From: Lachnoclostridium sp. Marseille-P6806
GTDB lineage: Bacteria > Bacillota > Clostridia > Lachnospirales > Lachnospiraceae
NCBI RefSeq assembly: GCF_900625025.1
Contig: NZ_LR130577.1
Coordinates: 1 to 64,000 of the forward strand
Direction: 5' to 3'
Length of the DNA stretch: 64,000 bases
Within the stretch, counting starts at the first letter, position 1. Every line of letters begins with the position of its first letter. This document shows, in pieces, positions 26,928 to 35,243 of this stretch. The notes beneath the pieces are model-generated. The model had not been told where the DNA came from, made no database searches, and saw only the letters and a program-made list of their open reading frames with translations. A program made the position numbers and the translations under genes.

Positions 26928-28328
26928 ATGAAAAAAAGAGCCGCGGCCGCCGCGGTGCTCCTCCTCGCGCTCGCCGCCGTGCTTCTCCTCCGGACAGGAA
27001 AGAGGCCGTTCGTCCGTCCGGGCGCGCAGGGCGGCGCTCCGCGCACAGAAGCCGAATCACAGGACGAAGCACAGGACAAATCAGAAGTCCGATCATATAT
27101 TGAAGCAGACGCTGGGGCCGGAAGCTCTTCCGCCCCGGCGAAAGCCGCTCCTCTGTCGGCCCTCGCAAAAAGCGTCGCTGAATCCGAAGCGCTGCGGACA
27201 GAGCTTCTGCGGAAGCAGGCGGCCGCAGTGGAGGCCGCAAGGAAACGTGCAGAAAAAAAGGCCGCTCTCCTCGCCGAAAAGGAAGCGGCCCTGAACGCAG
27301 CCTGCCGCGCCGCGGACGCCCTGGAGGACCCCGCGCTCTCCTTTCCCGGAAAACCGGAGGTCCGCGCTCTGCCCGGGGCCGATCTCGCCGCCGCGCAGAG
27401 CACCTTCTCCCAGATCAGGGCCGAAGCAGCGAGCAGCGGACAAAAGAAGAGCCGCACGTCGGAAAAAAGCGGCTCCGCAGCGGCCGGATGCCTCGGGGAA
27501 CTCCGCTTCTACGGAATGGACAAAACAGCGGACGATATGCCGGAGCTGCCGTATGATATGCCGCACGGCATGAGCAACCGCACCGTCGCGCAGCTCCGTG
27601 ATGCCCTTGACGCCTGCACGGAAAACGGCCACAGCGTCGGCTTTGTTCTGCTCGACCTCACCAGCGGGGAGGCGGCTGCATGCCGGGCCGGGGCAAAGTA
27701 TTACAGCGCAAGCATGATAAAGGCCCCTTACATTTTCAGTCTTCTGGATTCCGGCCTCCCTCTCGACGGGCATATGGAGGAGGCCATCCGGATATCCAGC
27801 AACAGCGATTATAATCTGCTCACCGAAAAATACGGCCGCGCCGTGTTCCGCCGGTATCTGGACGAAGCCGGAACGACAAACACCGAATGGGCGTCCCGTT
27901 ACAGCGAGACGACGCCCATCGACATGACAAGGCTCTGGCTCAGGGGCGAAACGCTGCTGTCCAGAAACGGGAGCCGCGCCGCAAAGCTCCGGGACGTCCT
28001 CCAAGCCGGATACGGATCGGCCATAAAGGCTGCACTCGGCAAAAGCTGCGTGACATACAGCAAGGCCGGCTGGATCTCCTATGACGAGGATCCCCGCTAC
28101 AACGTCTATGGAGACGCAGGCATCGTCGACGACGGCGCCTTTCCCTATATCCTGGTTATTATGTCCGATCTCGACAGCACGGAGGGCATTTCCCCCGTGA
28201 GCCGTCTCGTCCTTGCGCTGAACCGGCTTCATCTTGAGATGATGCGCGCATTTCTTTACAGAGAACAGAGCAGACTGCCTTCCGCAGGTATTCCGTATGA
28301 AAACCGCATTCCGGAAATTTCTGAATAA
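26928..28328 (+). CDS. Secreted serine hydrolase of the class A beta-lactamase fold
   Basis: 466 residues. The start at 26928 (GGGAG ten bases before) gives a membrane-anchoring hydrophobic segment at residues 4-22. Residues 80-130 are an Ala/Glu/Lys-rich likely coiled coil. The C-terminal half has the penicilloyl serine transferase motifs in order: S262-M-I-K265, S293-D-Y-N296 and K379-A-G-W. These define beta-lactamase-like enzymes, but no omega-loop ExxLN is obvious, so a peptidoglycan or D-amino peptide hydrolase is as likely as antibiotic resistance. A longer in-frame ORF upstream of 26928 is antisense to the symporter and not real. It overlaps the next gene by 32 bases. Confidence 0.8.
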   Translation: MKKRAAAAAVLLLALAAVLLLRTGKRPFVRPGAQGGAPRTEAESQDEAQDKSEVRSYIEADAGAGSSSAPAKAAPLSALAKSVAESEALRTELLRKQAAAVEAARKRAEKKAALLAEKEAALNAACRAADALEDPALSFPGKPEVRALPGADLAAAQSTFSQIRAEAASSGQKKSRTSEKSGSAAAGCLGELRFYGMDKTADDMPELPYDMPHGMSNRTVAQLRDALDACTENGHSVGFVLLDLTSGEAAACRAGAKYYSASMIKAPYIFSLLDSGLPLDGHMEEAIRISSNSDYNLLTEKYGRAVFRRYLDEAGTTNTEWASRYSETTPIDMTRLWLRGETLLSRNGSRAAKLRDVLQAGYGSAIKAALGKSCVTYSKAGWISYDEDPRYNVYGDAGIVDDGAFPYILVIMSDLDSTEGISPVSRLVLALNRLHLEMMRAFLYREQSRLPSAGIPYENRIPEISE

Positions 28329-28770
28329 TATAAGAAAGGACGCCGGAGCCATCGCGCTCCCTGCGCCCCTCCTGCTTCTGTGGCGTGCGCTGATGCTCGC
28401 GCGCTTCAAAGCCTCCTGTCCGTCGGTCATTCTGACCGGCTTTCCCTGCCCCGCCTGCGGTCTGACAAGAGCCGCGCTGGCTCTGCTGCGGGGCGATTTT
28501 CGGACGGCATGGCAGATGAATCCCTCGCTCTTTCTGCTTGTACCGTTCGTGTTCTGGTGCCTGTACTGGCGCTGGTGGAGGGAAGAGAGGATACGCGGCT
28601 TCCGGCCTCTTCTCCTTGCGCTCTGCATCGCCGCCATACTCCTTTTTGCCGCGCGCATGCTCCGTTACTTCCCGCGGCAGGCCCCCTATTCTTTCAGCTA
28701 CCGGAGCGTCACCTCGCACCTCATTCCCGATTACAACCGCAGGGTCAGCGGGTATTTTCCGTCGCCGTAA
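28297..28770 (+). CDS. DUF2752 membrane protein
   Basis: 157 residues. FPCPACGLTRAALALLRGDFRTAWQMNPS (about 50-78) is the DUF2752 signature: the CPxCG(L)TRA zinc-knuckle-like turn, then an Asn-Pro in the next helix. Two or three membrane helices follow. Function of the family is unknown. Its start lies inside the end of the hydrolase gene, so the two are translationally coupled, and it converges on the methyltransferase with a 26-base overlap. Confidence 0.8.
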   Translation: MKTAFRKFLNNIRKDAGAIALPAPLLLLWRALMLARFKASCPSVILTGFPCPACGLTRAALALLRGDFRTAWQMNPSLFLLVPFVFWCLYWRWWREERIRGFRPLLLALCIAAILLFAARMLRYFPRQAPYSFSYRSVTSHLIPDYNRRVSGYFPSP

Positions 28771-29626
28771 AGCGTCCCGCCGCCCCGCAGGGGAGCACCA
28801 GTCCGTTTGAGGATACCGGGAGTCCCAGCTCGTCGGCCTCGATCACGCCTGCCGTTTTCCCATCCAGCACCGTGTGCAGCAGATAGCGGAGCACCGCGGG
28901 CTGCAGCCCTGTCGTATAGGAGCTCAGCAGGAAGAACAGGGGCTTTTCGGAGAGCAGGCCGGAGGTCTTCCGGAGCAGCTCGAAGACCCCCTCCTCCATC
29001 TTCCATATCTCGCCCTTGGGCCCTCTCCCGTAGGAGGGCGGATCCATAATCACGGCGTCATATCGGCTGCCGCGCCGGAGCTCTCTCTCGACGAATTTCA
29101 TGCAGTCGTCCACGAGCCATCGGATCGGCGCAGAACCGAGTCCGCTGGCGGCCGCGTTTTCTCTCGCCCACGAAACCATGCCCTTGGACGCATCCACATG
29201 GGTCACCTGCGCGCCCGCCTTTGCCGCGGCACAGGTCGCGCCGCCGGTATACGCAAAGAGGTTCAGAACCCTCACTCCGCGCCCGCGCTGCACCGCGTCC
29301 CGGATGAGCGGCATAAACCAGTCCCAGTTCGCCGCCTGCTCGGGGAACAGACCCGTATGCTTGAAAGAGAACGGCTTCAAGTGGAAGCGCAGCTCACCGT
29401 AGCGTATCGTCCACTCCTCCGGCAGATCAAAAAATTCCCATTCCCCGCCGCCCTTTGCGCTCCTGAGGTAGTGCGCATTGGAATTTTTCCAGCTTTTTCC
29501 GCGGGGCGTATCCCAGATCACCTGCGGGTCCGGGCGGATCAGGCGGTACTGCCCCCATCGCTCCAGCTTCTCCCCGCCGGAGGTGTCGATCACTTCATAA
29601 TCTTTCCAGTTTTCCGCCAGCCACAT
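28745..29626 (-). CDS. Class I SAM-dependent (rRNA-type) methyltransferase
   Basis: 293 residues. VLNLFAYTGGATCAAAKAGAQVTHVD (about 135-160) is the SAM-binding motif I with the F-A-Y-T-G-G turn typical of the RlmI/RlmL-like branch, and VIMDPPSYGRG is the catalytic D-P-P-S/K-Y motif. It lacks the N-terminal PUA domain of RlmI. Probable target is large-subunit rRNA; the exact base cannot be told. GGAGG precedes the ATG. It lies downstream of metK on the same strand. Confidence 0.85.
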   Translation of the reverse strand: MWLAENWKDYEVIDTSGGEKLERWGQYRLIRPDPQVIWDTPRGKSWKNSNAHYLRSAKGGGEWEFFDLPEEWTIRYGELRFHLKPFSFKHTGLFPEQAANWDWFMPLIRDAVQRGRGVRVLNLFAYTGGATCAAAKAGAQVTHVDASKGMVSWARENAAASGLGSAPIRWLVDDCMKFVERELRRGSRYDAVIMDPPSYGRGPKGEIWKMEEGVFELLRKTSGLLSEKPLFFLLSSYTTGLQPAVLRYLLHTVLDGKTAGVIEADELGLPVSSNGLVLPCGAAGRFTATENTR

Positions 29627-29710
29627 GACTGCGTTCCTCCCTGCCGCCGGATGCCGCAGCCTCTTCCGTCTGCTCCGTCGCTGCCGCCCCGTCCCGGAGC
29701 CCTCTGCCGC

Positions 29711-30916
29711 TTATGCCAGCTCCGCCCGGAGCTCCTCGACCTTGTCGAGCTTCTCCCACGGGAGCTCCACGTCGGTTCTTCCGAAATGCCCGTAGGCCGC
29801 CGTCGACTTGTAAATCGGACGGCGAAGATCGAGCATCCGGATGATGCCGGCCGGACGCAGATCGAAGTGCTTCCGGATGATCTCCGTGATGCGCTCGTCG
29901 GCGGTCTTTCCCGTCCCGAACGTATTGACATTGACCGAGGTCGGCTGCGCGACACCGATCGCGTAGGAGAGCTGAATTTCAAGACGGTCCGCATAGCCGG
30001 CCGCCACGAGGTTCTTCGCGACGTAGCGCGCCGCATAGGCCGCGGAGCGATCGACCTTGGTGCAGTCCTTTCCGGAGAACGCGCCGCCGCCGTGGCGTCC
30101 CGCTCCGCCATAGCTGTCCACAATGATCTTGCGTCCGGTCAGACCCGCATCCCCGTGCGGGCCGCCGATCACAAAGCGCCCGGTGGGATTGATATAGACC
30201 TTGGTATCCTGATCCACCATCGAGCCGTCCACCACGGCATCGATCACATATTTCCGTATATCCTCATGAATCTGTTCCTGTGTGGCCTTGTCGTCATGCT
30301 GCGTCGAAATCACGATGGCCTCGAGCCGCACCGGACAGTTCTCCGCATCATACTCGACTGAGACCTGAGACTTTCCGTCGGCGCGGAGATAGGGAAGCGT
30401 TCCGTTTTTTCTGACCTCCGTGAGCTTTCTCGTCAGCTTGTGCGCGAGATTGATCGAATAGGGCATATACTCCGGCGTCTCGTTGGTCGCATAACCGAAC
30501 ATCATACCCTGATCGCCCGCTCCGATCGCCTCGATCTCCTCGTCGGTCATGCGGTTCTCTCTCGCCTCAATAGCCCGGTCCACGCCCATGGCGATATCCG
30601 GAGACTGCTGATCCAGAGCGACAAAAACGGCGCAGGTATCACAGTCAAAGCCCTTGGACGAATCGTCGTAGCCGATCTCGCGGATCGTCTCGCGCACAAT
30701 CCTCTGATAATCGACCGCCGCCTTGGTTGTGATCTCGCCCGTCACCAGAACAAAGCCCGTGCAGGTCGCCGTCTCACAGGCGACGCGGCTCATGGGATCC
30801 TGCTCCATGCAGGCGTCAAGGATGGCGTCCGAAACCGCATCGCAGATCTTGTCCGGATGTCCCTCTGTCACCGATTCCGAAGTAAAAATATATCTCTCCA
30901 GAAAAAATTCCTCCAT
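29711..30916 (-). CDS. metK: S-adenosylmethionine synthetase
   Basis: 401 residues from the ATG at 30916. [39 protein letters not shown] and [23 protein letters not shown] are the three MAT signatures; it makes SAM from methionine and ATP. The start is odd: the only canonical codon that keeps the conserved N-terminus is an ATG that belongs to the dispersed repeat (copy at 30911-31107), with just a weak purine stretch before it. The nearest good site, GGAGG, overlaps that ATG and would suit the CTG at residue 6 instead. The gene is under a SAM-I riboswitch, so its own product shuts it off. Confidence 0.95.
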   Translation of the reverse strand: MEEFFLERYIFTSESVTEGHPDKICDAVSDAILDACMEQDPMSRVACETATCTGFVLVTGEITTKAAVDYQRIVRETIREIGYDDSSKGFDCDTCAVFVALDQQSPDIAMGVDRAIEARENRMTDEEIEAIGAGDQGMMFGYATNETPEYMPYSINLAHKLTRKLTEVRKNGTLPYLRADGKSQVSVEYDAENCPVRLEAIVISTQHDDKATQEQIHEDIRKYVIDAVVDGSMVDQDTKVYINPTGRFVIGGPHGDAGLTGRKIIVDSYGGAGRHGGGAFSGKDCTKVDRSAAYAARYVAKNLVAAGYADRLEIQLSYAIGVAQPTSVNVNTFGTGKTADERITEIIRKHFDLRPAGIIRMLDLRRPIYKSTAAYGHFGRTDVELPWEKLDKVEELRAELA

Positions 30917-31107
30917 GCCGAAGCACTCTGTGCGAGTCACACGCCGCAAGCCCCCTGCGCCGGCGCGCAGTGTGCCGAGCCGCTCTGCGGCTCATGCCGT
31001 CCCGCTGCCTGACAGCATTTTTCGTTTACTGAATGGTCCGCGCAGGCGGTTTTGCGGCTGCGATAGGGGGCGATCTGGGCTTCGGTGCAGATCGCCCTGC
31101 ACAAAAC
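30911..31107. repeat. Dispersed structured repeat, copy 2 (in the metK leader)
   Basis: Begins CTCCATGCCGAAGC and contains GAGCCGC-TCT-GCGGCTC, GACAGCATTTTTCGTTTACTG, the CGCAGGCGGTTTTGCGG block and the stem GCGATCTG (31070-31077) with CAGATCGC (31088-31095) around a GGCTTCGGTG loop. The far end found in other copies is missing; here it stops at the SAM-riboswitch terminator. Transcription of metK passes through it from its right end to its left end. Confidence 0.85.
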
Positions 31108-31140
31108 AAAAAAATTCCGCGCGGCGAACACCGTGCGGAA
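31102..31140 (-). terminator. SAM-riboswitch terminator of metK
   Basis: On the minus strand TTCCGCACGG (31140-31131) pairs with CCGCGCGGAA (31124-31115, one G-U) around a 6-base loop and is followed by seven T. It lies directly after the aptamer and before the repeat copy. Confidence 0.9.
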
Positions 31141-31161
31141 AGAAAGCTAGGCCTTGCAATC

Positions 31162-31274
31162 CTCTTATTGTTCGACGCGCCTTTCGGCTCTCGCTCAGGT
31201 TGGCACCTTCCCATCTTGCAGGGGTTGCCGCGGCTTCACAGATCCTTTGTATCTCCACCGCCTCTGAATAAGAG
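31162..31274 (-). promoter_or_regulatory. SAM-I (S-box) riboswitch aptamer
   Basis: Read on the minus strand: P1 CTCTTATT (31274-31267) pairs with AATAAGAG (31169-31162). Between them are AGAGGCGGTGGAG, then GATCTGTGAAGCCGCGGCAACC, AAGGTGCCAACCTGAGCGAGAGC and the P4 region, the conserved core of SAM-I aptamers. High SAM stabilises the aptamer and lets the adjacent terminator form, stopping metK transcription. Confidence 0.93.
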
Positions 31275-31297
31275 TGAGGTATATTTAACTGTCCATC

Positions 31298-31326
31298 ATC
31301 ATACGCCTGCTCAGCCGCGCTGTCAA
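31298..31326 (-). promoter_or_regulatory. metK promoter
   Basis: TTGACA (31321-31326), 17 bases, TATGAT (31298-31303) on the minus strand, placing the start site about 15-20 bases before the riboswitch P1. Confidence 0.85.
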
Positions 31327-31345
31327 CGAGGCGGAAGACCACACA

Positions 31346-32077
31346 TCAGGTATTTTGTCCCGTTTCCTTTCCGGCAAGGGCACAATATGCCGCCGCCATC
31401 GCCCCTCTCCGATAGGCCGCGACCCAGAGATCCGCAATGCCGCAGGAAAGAAGCCCCAGCAGAAACAGCGGCACAAAGCTGAACGTGAGATAAAGGAGCT
31501 TTCCCATGTTTCTCCGCGTCATGCGCACGGACATCCGCAGCGCCTCCGCCGCACCCATATCCGGAAAGTCGATCAGCAGATACGGCGCCATGGAAAACAG
31601 CAGAGAAATGACGAAAGAGGTAAGAATGCCGAGCCCTGTCACGCCCCAGTAGAGCAGGCTCCCCGCCTGTGCCTTTCCCAGATGCAGGCCCAGTATTTCC
31701 CCGGGCAGCCCGCAGAGCACGCTGACCGCCGCCGGAAGCAGCTCGATGCGGATCACACGGTCCGCCTCGCCGCGGCGAAAGCCGCGCAGCAGATCGGCCC
31801 CCGATACCTGACCGCCGAAGAGAGCCGCCAGACTGACGTAGGAAACACCGTACTGAAACAGCCCCGCAAAGGCCGATATCAGCACCGACGCCAGCGAGTC
31901 CAGAACAATCCCTGCCGCGCCGCCCACCGCAAAAACGGCAGAGGACAGCTCCAGCAGAATAAATGAGGCCGACGCAGCAAGCAGAAACCCGCCGATCATC
32001 AGACCGTAATGCCCCAGCAGCGCGCCGCGGGCCTCTGCCTTGCACGCCCGTGAAAACTCAGATAATTGTTGCCGCAT
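31346..32077 (-). CDS. DUF975 family membrane protein
   Basis: 243 residues starting MRQQLSEFSRACKAEARGALLGHYG, the usual DUF975 opening, with about five membrane segments and ALRMSVRMTRRNMGKLLYLTFSFV in the last third, also typical. Role unknown. The ATG at 32077 is preferred; an ATG at 32098 is possible. It overlaps the end of the upstream gene by about 20 bases, indicating coupling. The longer frame up to 32383 is a shadow of that gene. Confidence 0.8.
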   Translation of the reverse strand: MRQQLSEFSRACKAEARGALLGHYGLMIGGFLLAASASFILLELSSAVFAVGGAAGIVLDSLASVLISAFAGLFQYGVSYVSLAALFGGQVSGADLLRGFRRGEADRVIRIELLPAAVSVLCGLPGEILGLHLGKAQAGSLLYWGVTGLGILTSFVISLLFSMAPYLLIDFPDMGAAEALRMSVRMTRRNMGKLLYLTFSFVPLFLLGLLSCGIADLWVAAYRRGAMAAAYCALAGKETGQNT

Positions 32078-32735
32078 CGAGTATCGTCTCTCTTTCATTC
32101 CCATTCCGGTGCCGATCACCGCCGTCCTGTCCCGCGCCATCTCCGCCGGCCTTATTCTCGCTGCCGGCTTCATCCCCGCTCGCGCCGGTTTCGCCGTTTT
32201 CTCCGGAAATCGGCGTGCCGTCCGGGTAGAAGCCCGTCCCGCCGTCATCTGTACCGGTGTCATCACCCGGGGCCGGTCCCTCCATGATGCCCTGCACCGC
32301 CGCATCCGCATTGCCGTTCGCTCCAAGGTCAATGCCGTACTGCTGTTCCAGAAGCTCCAGCATATCGTCAAAGGAGTATCCATACATCTGCCGGGTCATC
32401 CGGTTTGCCGTCTCCCGCATGCCGGCATCCGTGAACAGCACATAATAGGAGCCGCCGACCATCACGGTATTGACCGCCAGAGCGACAGCGGAAATGATCG
32501 CCGCCCGTCTGGCCGCGGCCTCCATCCGCCGCGCCTCTCCCCGTGAGAGAAAGGCCAGCACAACCGCAACCGGAGCCAGAACATACGGAAGCACAATCGT
32601 CATCAGAAGCGTACTGAGGAGAGCGGCGATGCTCAGAAAAAACGCCGTCCCCGCCATCTGTTTTCCCTTATGTGCGCGGGCGTATCGGGGATCATAGCCG
32701 TCGTCGCTGCCGCGGTATCTGTTCTCTTCGCTCAT
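32058..32735 (-). CDS. Membrane protein of unknown function with acidic Gly-rich tail
   Basis: 225 residues. Two or three hydrophobic helices (about 28-60 and 75-100) follow a charged N-terminus; the region around 110-135 (MYGYSFDDMLELLEQQYGIDL) is amphipathic, and the last 70 residues are a Gly/Asp/Glu-rich low-complexity tail. The layout is like DUF4190-type proteins but no motif confirms it. It is coupled to the DUF975 gene. Confidence 0.65.
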   Translation of the reverse strand: MSEENRYRGSDDGYDPRYARAHKGKQMAGTAFFLSIAALLSTLLMTIVLPYVLAPVAVVLAFLSRGEARRMEAAARRAAIISAVALAVNTVMVGGSYYVLFTDAGMRETANRMTRQMYGYSFDDMLELLEQQYGIDLGANGNADAAVQGIMEGPAPGDDTGTDDGGTGFYPDGTPISGENGETGASGDEAGSENKAGGDGAGQDGGDRHRNGNERETILDAATII

Positions 32736-33034
32736 ATTCCACTTCCTGCACTTCCGTTTCCTGAATTTCCGCTTTTCTTCTGATTTCCTGCTGACGGAGC
32801 GTCTCCGCCTCCGGATTCATGTCTGTGCAATATTATACTCCGTCACTCCGCCGAAAAGCGACCGAAAATATGCAGGCGTGGGAAATATCCGCCCCCGGCT
32901 CTCCCATGCAGGAAAAGCAGAATACCGCAGAGCCGTTCAGGCCTGCGGTATTCTGTGCATAAAGCGTCTGCGTGACTGCTTAAGCGGCAAAGCCCGCTGA
33001 CGTCTGCGTCTCTTTGATATGACGGATATTGCCG
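32736..33034. other. Intergenic region with terminator and -10 box
   Basis: 299 bases. A TATAAT lies on the minus strand at about 32832-32837 (before the membrane-protein gene) without a clear -35. The second half holds the terminator of the sugar operon. Nothing else is visible. Confidence 0.4.
32918..32955 (-). terminator. Terminator of the sugar operon
   Basis: 13-bp perfect stem, CAGAATACCGCAG (32918-32930) and CTGCGGTATTCTG (32943-32955), with a 12-base loop, followed on the minus strand by CTTTTCC. Confidence 0.75.
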
Positions 33035-34534
33035 TTACTTCACAAACGGATTCTCATCCTCGTAGCGGACGCCGGCCGGACGATTGTAGCCGATTTCTTT
33101 CGGATCCACGCCGATGTATTTCAGAGCGTCATACAGCGTCTTACCGTAGTGACCGAACATGACCGCGCCGTGATGAGGATAATTCTTTCCGATCAGCTCA
33201 TAGCGGTAGAAGCGGCCCATTTCCTTGATCGCGAACACGCCGATGCCGCCGAACGACTGCGTCGCCACCGGAAGAACCTCTCCCTCTGCAGCATAGGCGC
33301 GCAGCACGTTGTCCGCCGTGGACTGCAAACGATAGAACGTGATGTCGCCGGGATTGATGTCGCCCTCGATCGTCCCCTCGCACCACTCTGCCGGATGCGT
33401 GTTGGCCATGATCTTCTGATAATCGAGATGCGCGCCGTGGATCTTGCTGGAGCAGGTGTTGCCGCAGTGGAAACCCATGAAAGTATCGGTGAACTTATAG
33501 TCGAACTTGCCCTCGATGAACTCTCTGTACATATCTTTCGGGACAGAGTTGTTGATATCAAGCAGGGTGACAGGCTCGCCGGTGATGCAGATGCCGATGT
33601 ACTCGGACAGCGTGCCGTAGATATCGACCTCGCAGGAAACCGGGATGCCGCGTCCGGTCAGACGGCTGTTCACATAGCAGGGCACAAAACGGAACATATC
33701 CTGAAACGCCGGCCAGCACTTCGTGGTCAGTGCGACATACTTGCGGTATCCCTTATGCGCCTCGACCCAGTCCGTGAGCGTCAGCTCGTACTGCGCAAGC
33801 TTCTTGAGCATCTCCGGGGCCTTGCCCTCGGCATAACCCATCTCCTGCGCCATATCCGCGGCGACAGCGGCGATTCTCTCGTCGCCCTCGTGCTTCTGAT
33901 ACGCCTCAAAGAGATCCAGCTCGGACTCCTCCTCGATCTCGACGCCGAGATTGAAGAGCTGCTTGATCGGCGCATTGCAGGCGAGGAAGTTCTGCGGGCG
34001 GGGTCCAAAGGAAATGATCTTGAGGTTCTGCAGGCCCTCCGCCACACGGGCTATCGGGAGGAACGCATGGATCATATCGGCGCAGTCCTCCGCGTCGCCC
34101 ACCGGATATTCCGGAATATATGCCCTGATATTGCGGAGCGCCAGATTGTAGCTGGCATTCAGCATGCCGCAGTACGCGTCGCCGCGTCCGGTGATATCCA
34201 GCGAATGCTGCGACTCCTCCGCCGCCGCGCAGAACATCTTGGGGCCGTCAAAGTGCTTTGCCAGAAGCGTCTCGGCGATCTCGGGGCCGAAGTTTCCCAG
34301 ATAGACGCAGAGCGCGTTGCAGCCCGCCTTTTTGATATCCTCAAGCGCGTTCACCATGTCGATCTCGCTCTCGACAACGGTGACGGGGCACTCATAGATG
34401 TCGTCCGCGCCGTATTTCGCGGTATAGGCCTTGACGAGGGCCGCTCTTCTGTCGACCGCAAGGTTTGCCGGGAAGCAGTCGCGGCTGACCGCCACGATGC
34501 CCACCTTGATAACGGGAACGTTTGCAAATGCCAT
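33035..34534 (-). CDS. L-fucose/L-arabinose isomerase family protein
   Basis: 499 residues from the ATG at 34534 (GGAGGAG before it). The protein matches the FucI/AraA superfamily: the N-terminal Rossmann-like part VPVIKVGIVAVSRDCF, CEVDIYGTLSEYI with the acidic metal ligands, GFHCGNTC, and THPAEWCEG with the late His ligand. Family members interconvert aldoses and ketoses with Mn2+. The neighbours are a xylulokinase and DUF4867, so a pentose or deoxyhexose entering through xylulose or a similar ketose is likely; the actual sugar is not readable. It is the last gene of the operon. Confidence 0.85.
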   Translation of the reverse strand: MAFANVPVIKVGIVAVSRDCFPANLAVDRRAALVKAYTAKYGADDIYECPVTVVESEIDMVNALEDIKKAGCNALCVYLGNFGPEIAETLLAKHFDGPKMFCAAAEESQHSLDITGRGDAYCGMLNASYNLALRNIRAYIPEYPVGDAEDCADMIHAFLPIARVAEGLQNLKIISFGPRPQNFLACNAPIKQLFNLGVEIEEESELDLFEAYQKHEGDERIAAVAADMAQEMGYAEGKAPEMLKKLAQYELTLTDWVEAHKGYRKYVALTTKCWPAFQDMFRFVPCYVNSRLTGRGIPVSCEVDIYGTLSEYIGICITGEPVTLLDINNSVPKDMYREFIEGKFDYKFTDTFMGFHCGNTCSSKIHGAHLDYQKIMANTHPAEWCEGTIEGDINPGDITFYRLQSTADNVLRAYAAEGEVLPVATQSFGGIGVFAIKEMGRFYRYELIGKNYPHHGAVMFGHYGKTLYDALKYIGVDPKEIGYNRPAGVRYEDENPFVK

Positions 34535-34586
34535 GATATTCTCCTCCTGTGTTATATAAATCAATAAAAAGTTGATGAATTACCGC

Positions 34587-35219
34587 TCAGTCCTCATAGA
34601 GGTCGAGATTCTTTCCGACAAGCCCCAGCGGAGAGCCCTCTGCAAGGCCGCCCTCCGGATGCCCGATCAGCCACTTGTTCACCGCGGTGAGGTGACGGTC
34701 CTCGACCGTCCTCTCATGCTTCTCCCCAAGCTCCAGATTCGTCCCCGCAGGCAGCGCCACGCCGACCTGAAAGCCGTCTTTGCCCGGCGCGTTGCACGGC
34801 GCGTAGTGAAGCGTCGTCGCATAGACCTCCACAACCGTTCCCTCCGGGATCAGGAACGCCTCGACCTTTGCAGTGTCGTAGGTCATATCCGCCGAAACGT
34901 CCTGCTGGCGTCCGATCATCAGAACTGCGTCCGTCGCCGCAAAATTGATCTCAGAGCTGCGGTGATACTCCAGCGCATTGAGCTTCGTATTGTCTCCGTT
35001 GCAGTAGCCGACCTGCACCGGCAGCTCGCCGAACGCAAGGCTCTGCATCGCCCTGCCACCCTCCGTGGCCTCGAGCTCCGGATCGCCGGGAACGTAGACA
35101 ACGTTCCCTTTCGGCATTTCCTTTTTCCGGAGCGCCCCGATCAGACCGGCAAACGACGGATCCTCAAGCACTCTGCCGTACGGCGCAAATTCGGGATCGC
35201 TTACTCTGTAAATTTTCAT
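34587..35219 (-). CDS. DUF4867 family protein
   Basis: 210 residues beginning MKIYRVSDPEFAPYGRVL; AAAGGAGAG supports the ATG at 35219 rather than the one seven codons up. The body is mostly beta (EINFAATDAVLMIGRQQDV, TVVEVYATTLHYAPCN), cupin-like, with His in LHYAPC. The family is regularly placed with FucI-like isomerases and sugar kinases. A sugar epimerase or mutarotase-like role is a guess. Confidence 0.75.
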   Translation of the reverse strand: MKIYRVSDPEFAPYGRVLEDPSFAGLIGALRKKEMPKGNVVYVPGDPELEATEGGRAMQSLAFGELPVQVGYCNGDNTKLNALEYHRSSEINFAATDAVLMIGRQQDVSADMTYDTAKVEAFLIPEGTVVEVYATTLHYAPCNAPGKDGFQVGVALPAGTNLELGEKHERTVEDRHLTAVNKWLIGHPEGGLAEGSPLGLVGKNLDLYED

Positions 35220-35243
35220 GCCCTCTCCTTTGTCTCGCATCCT

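Noticed and set aside
27093-28658. 521-codon minus-strand frame
   Set aside because: Antisense to the serine hydrolase and DUF2752 genes, which have clear motifs.
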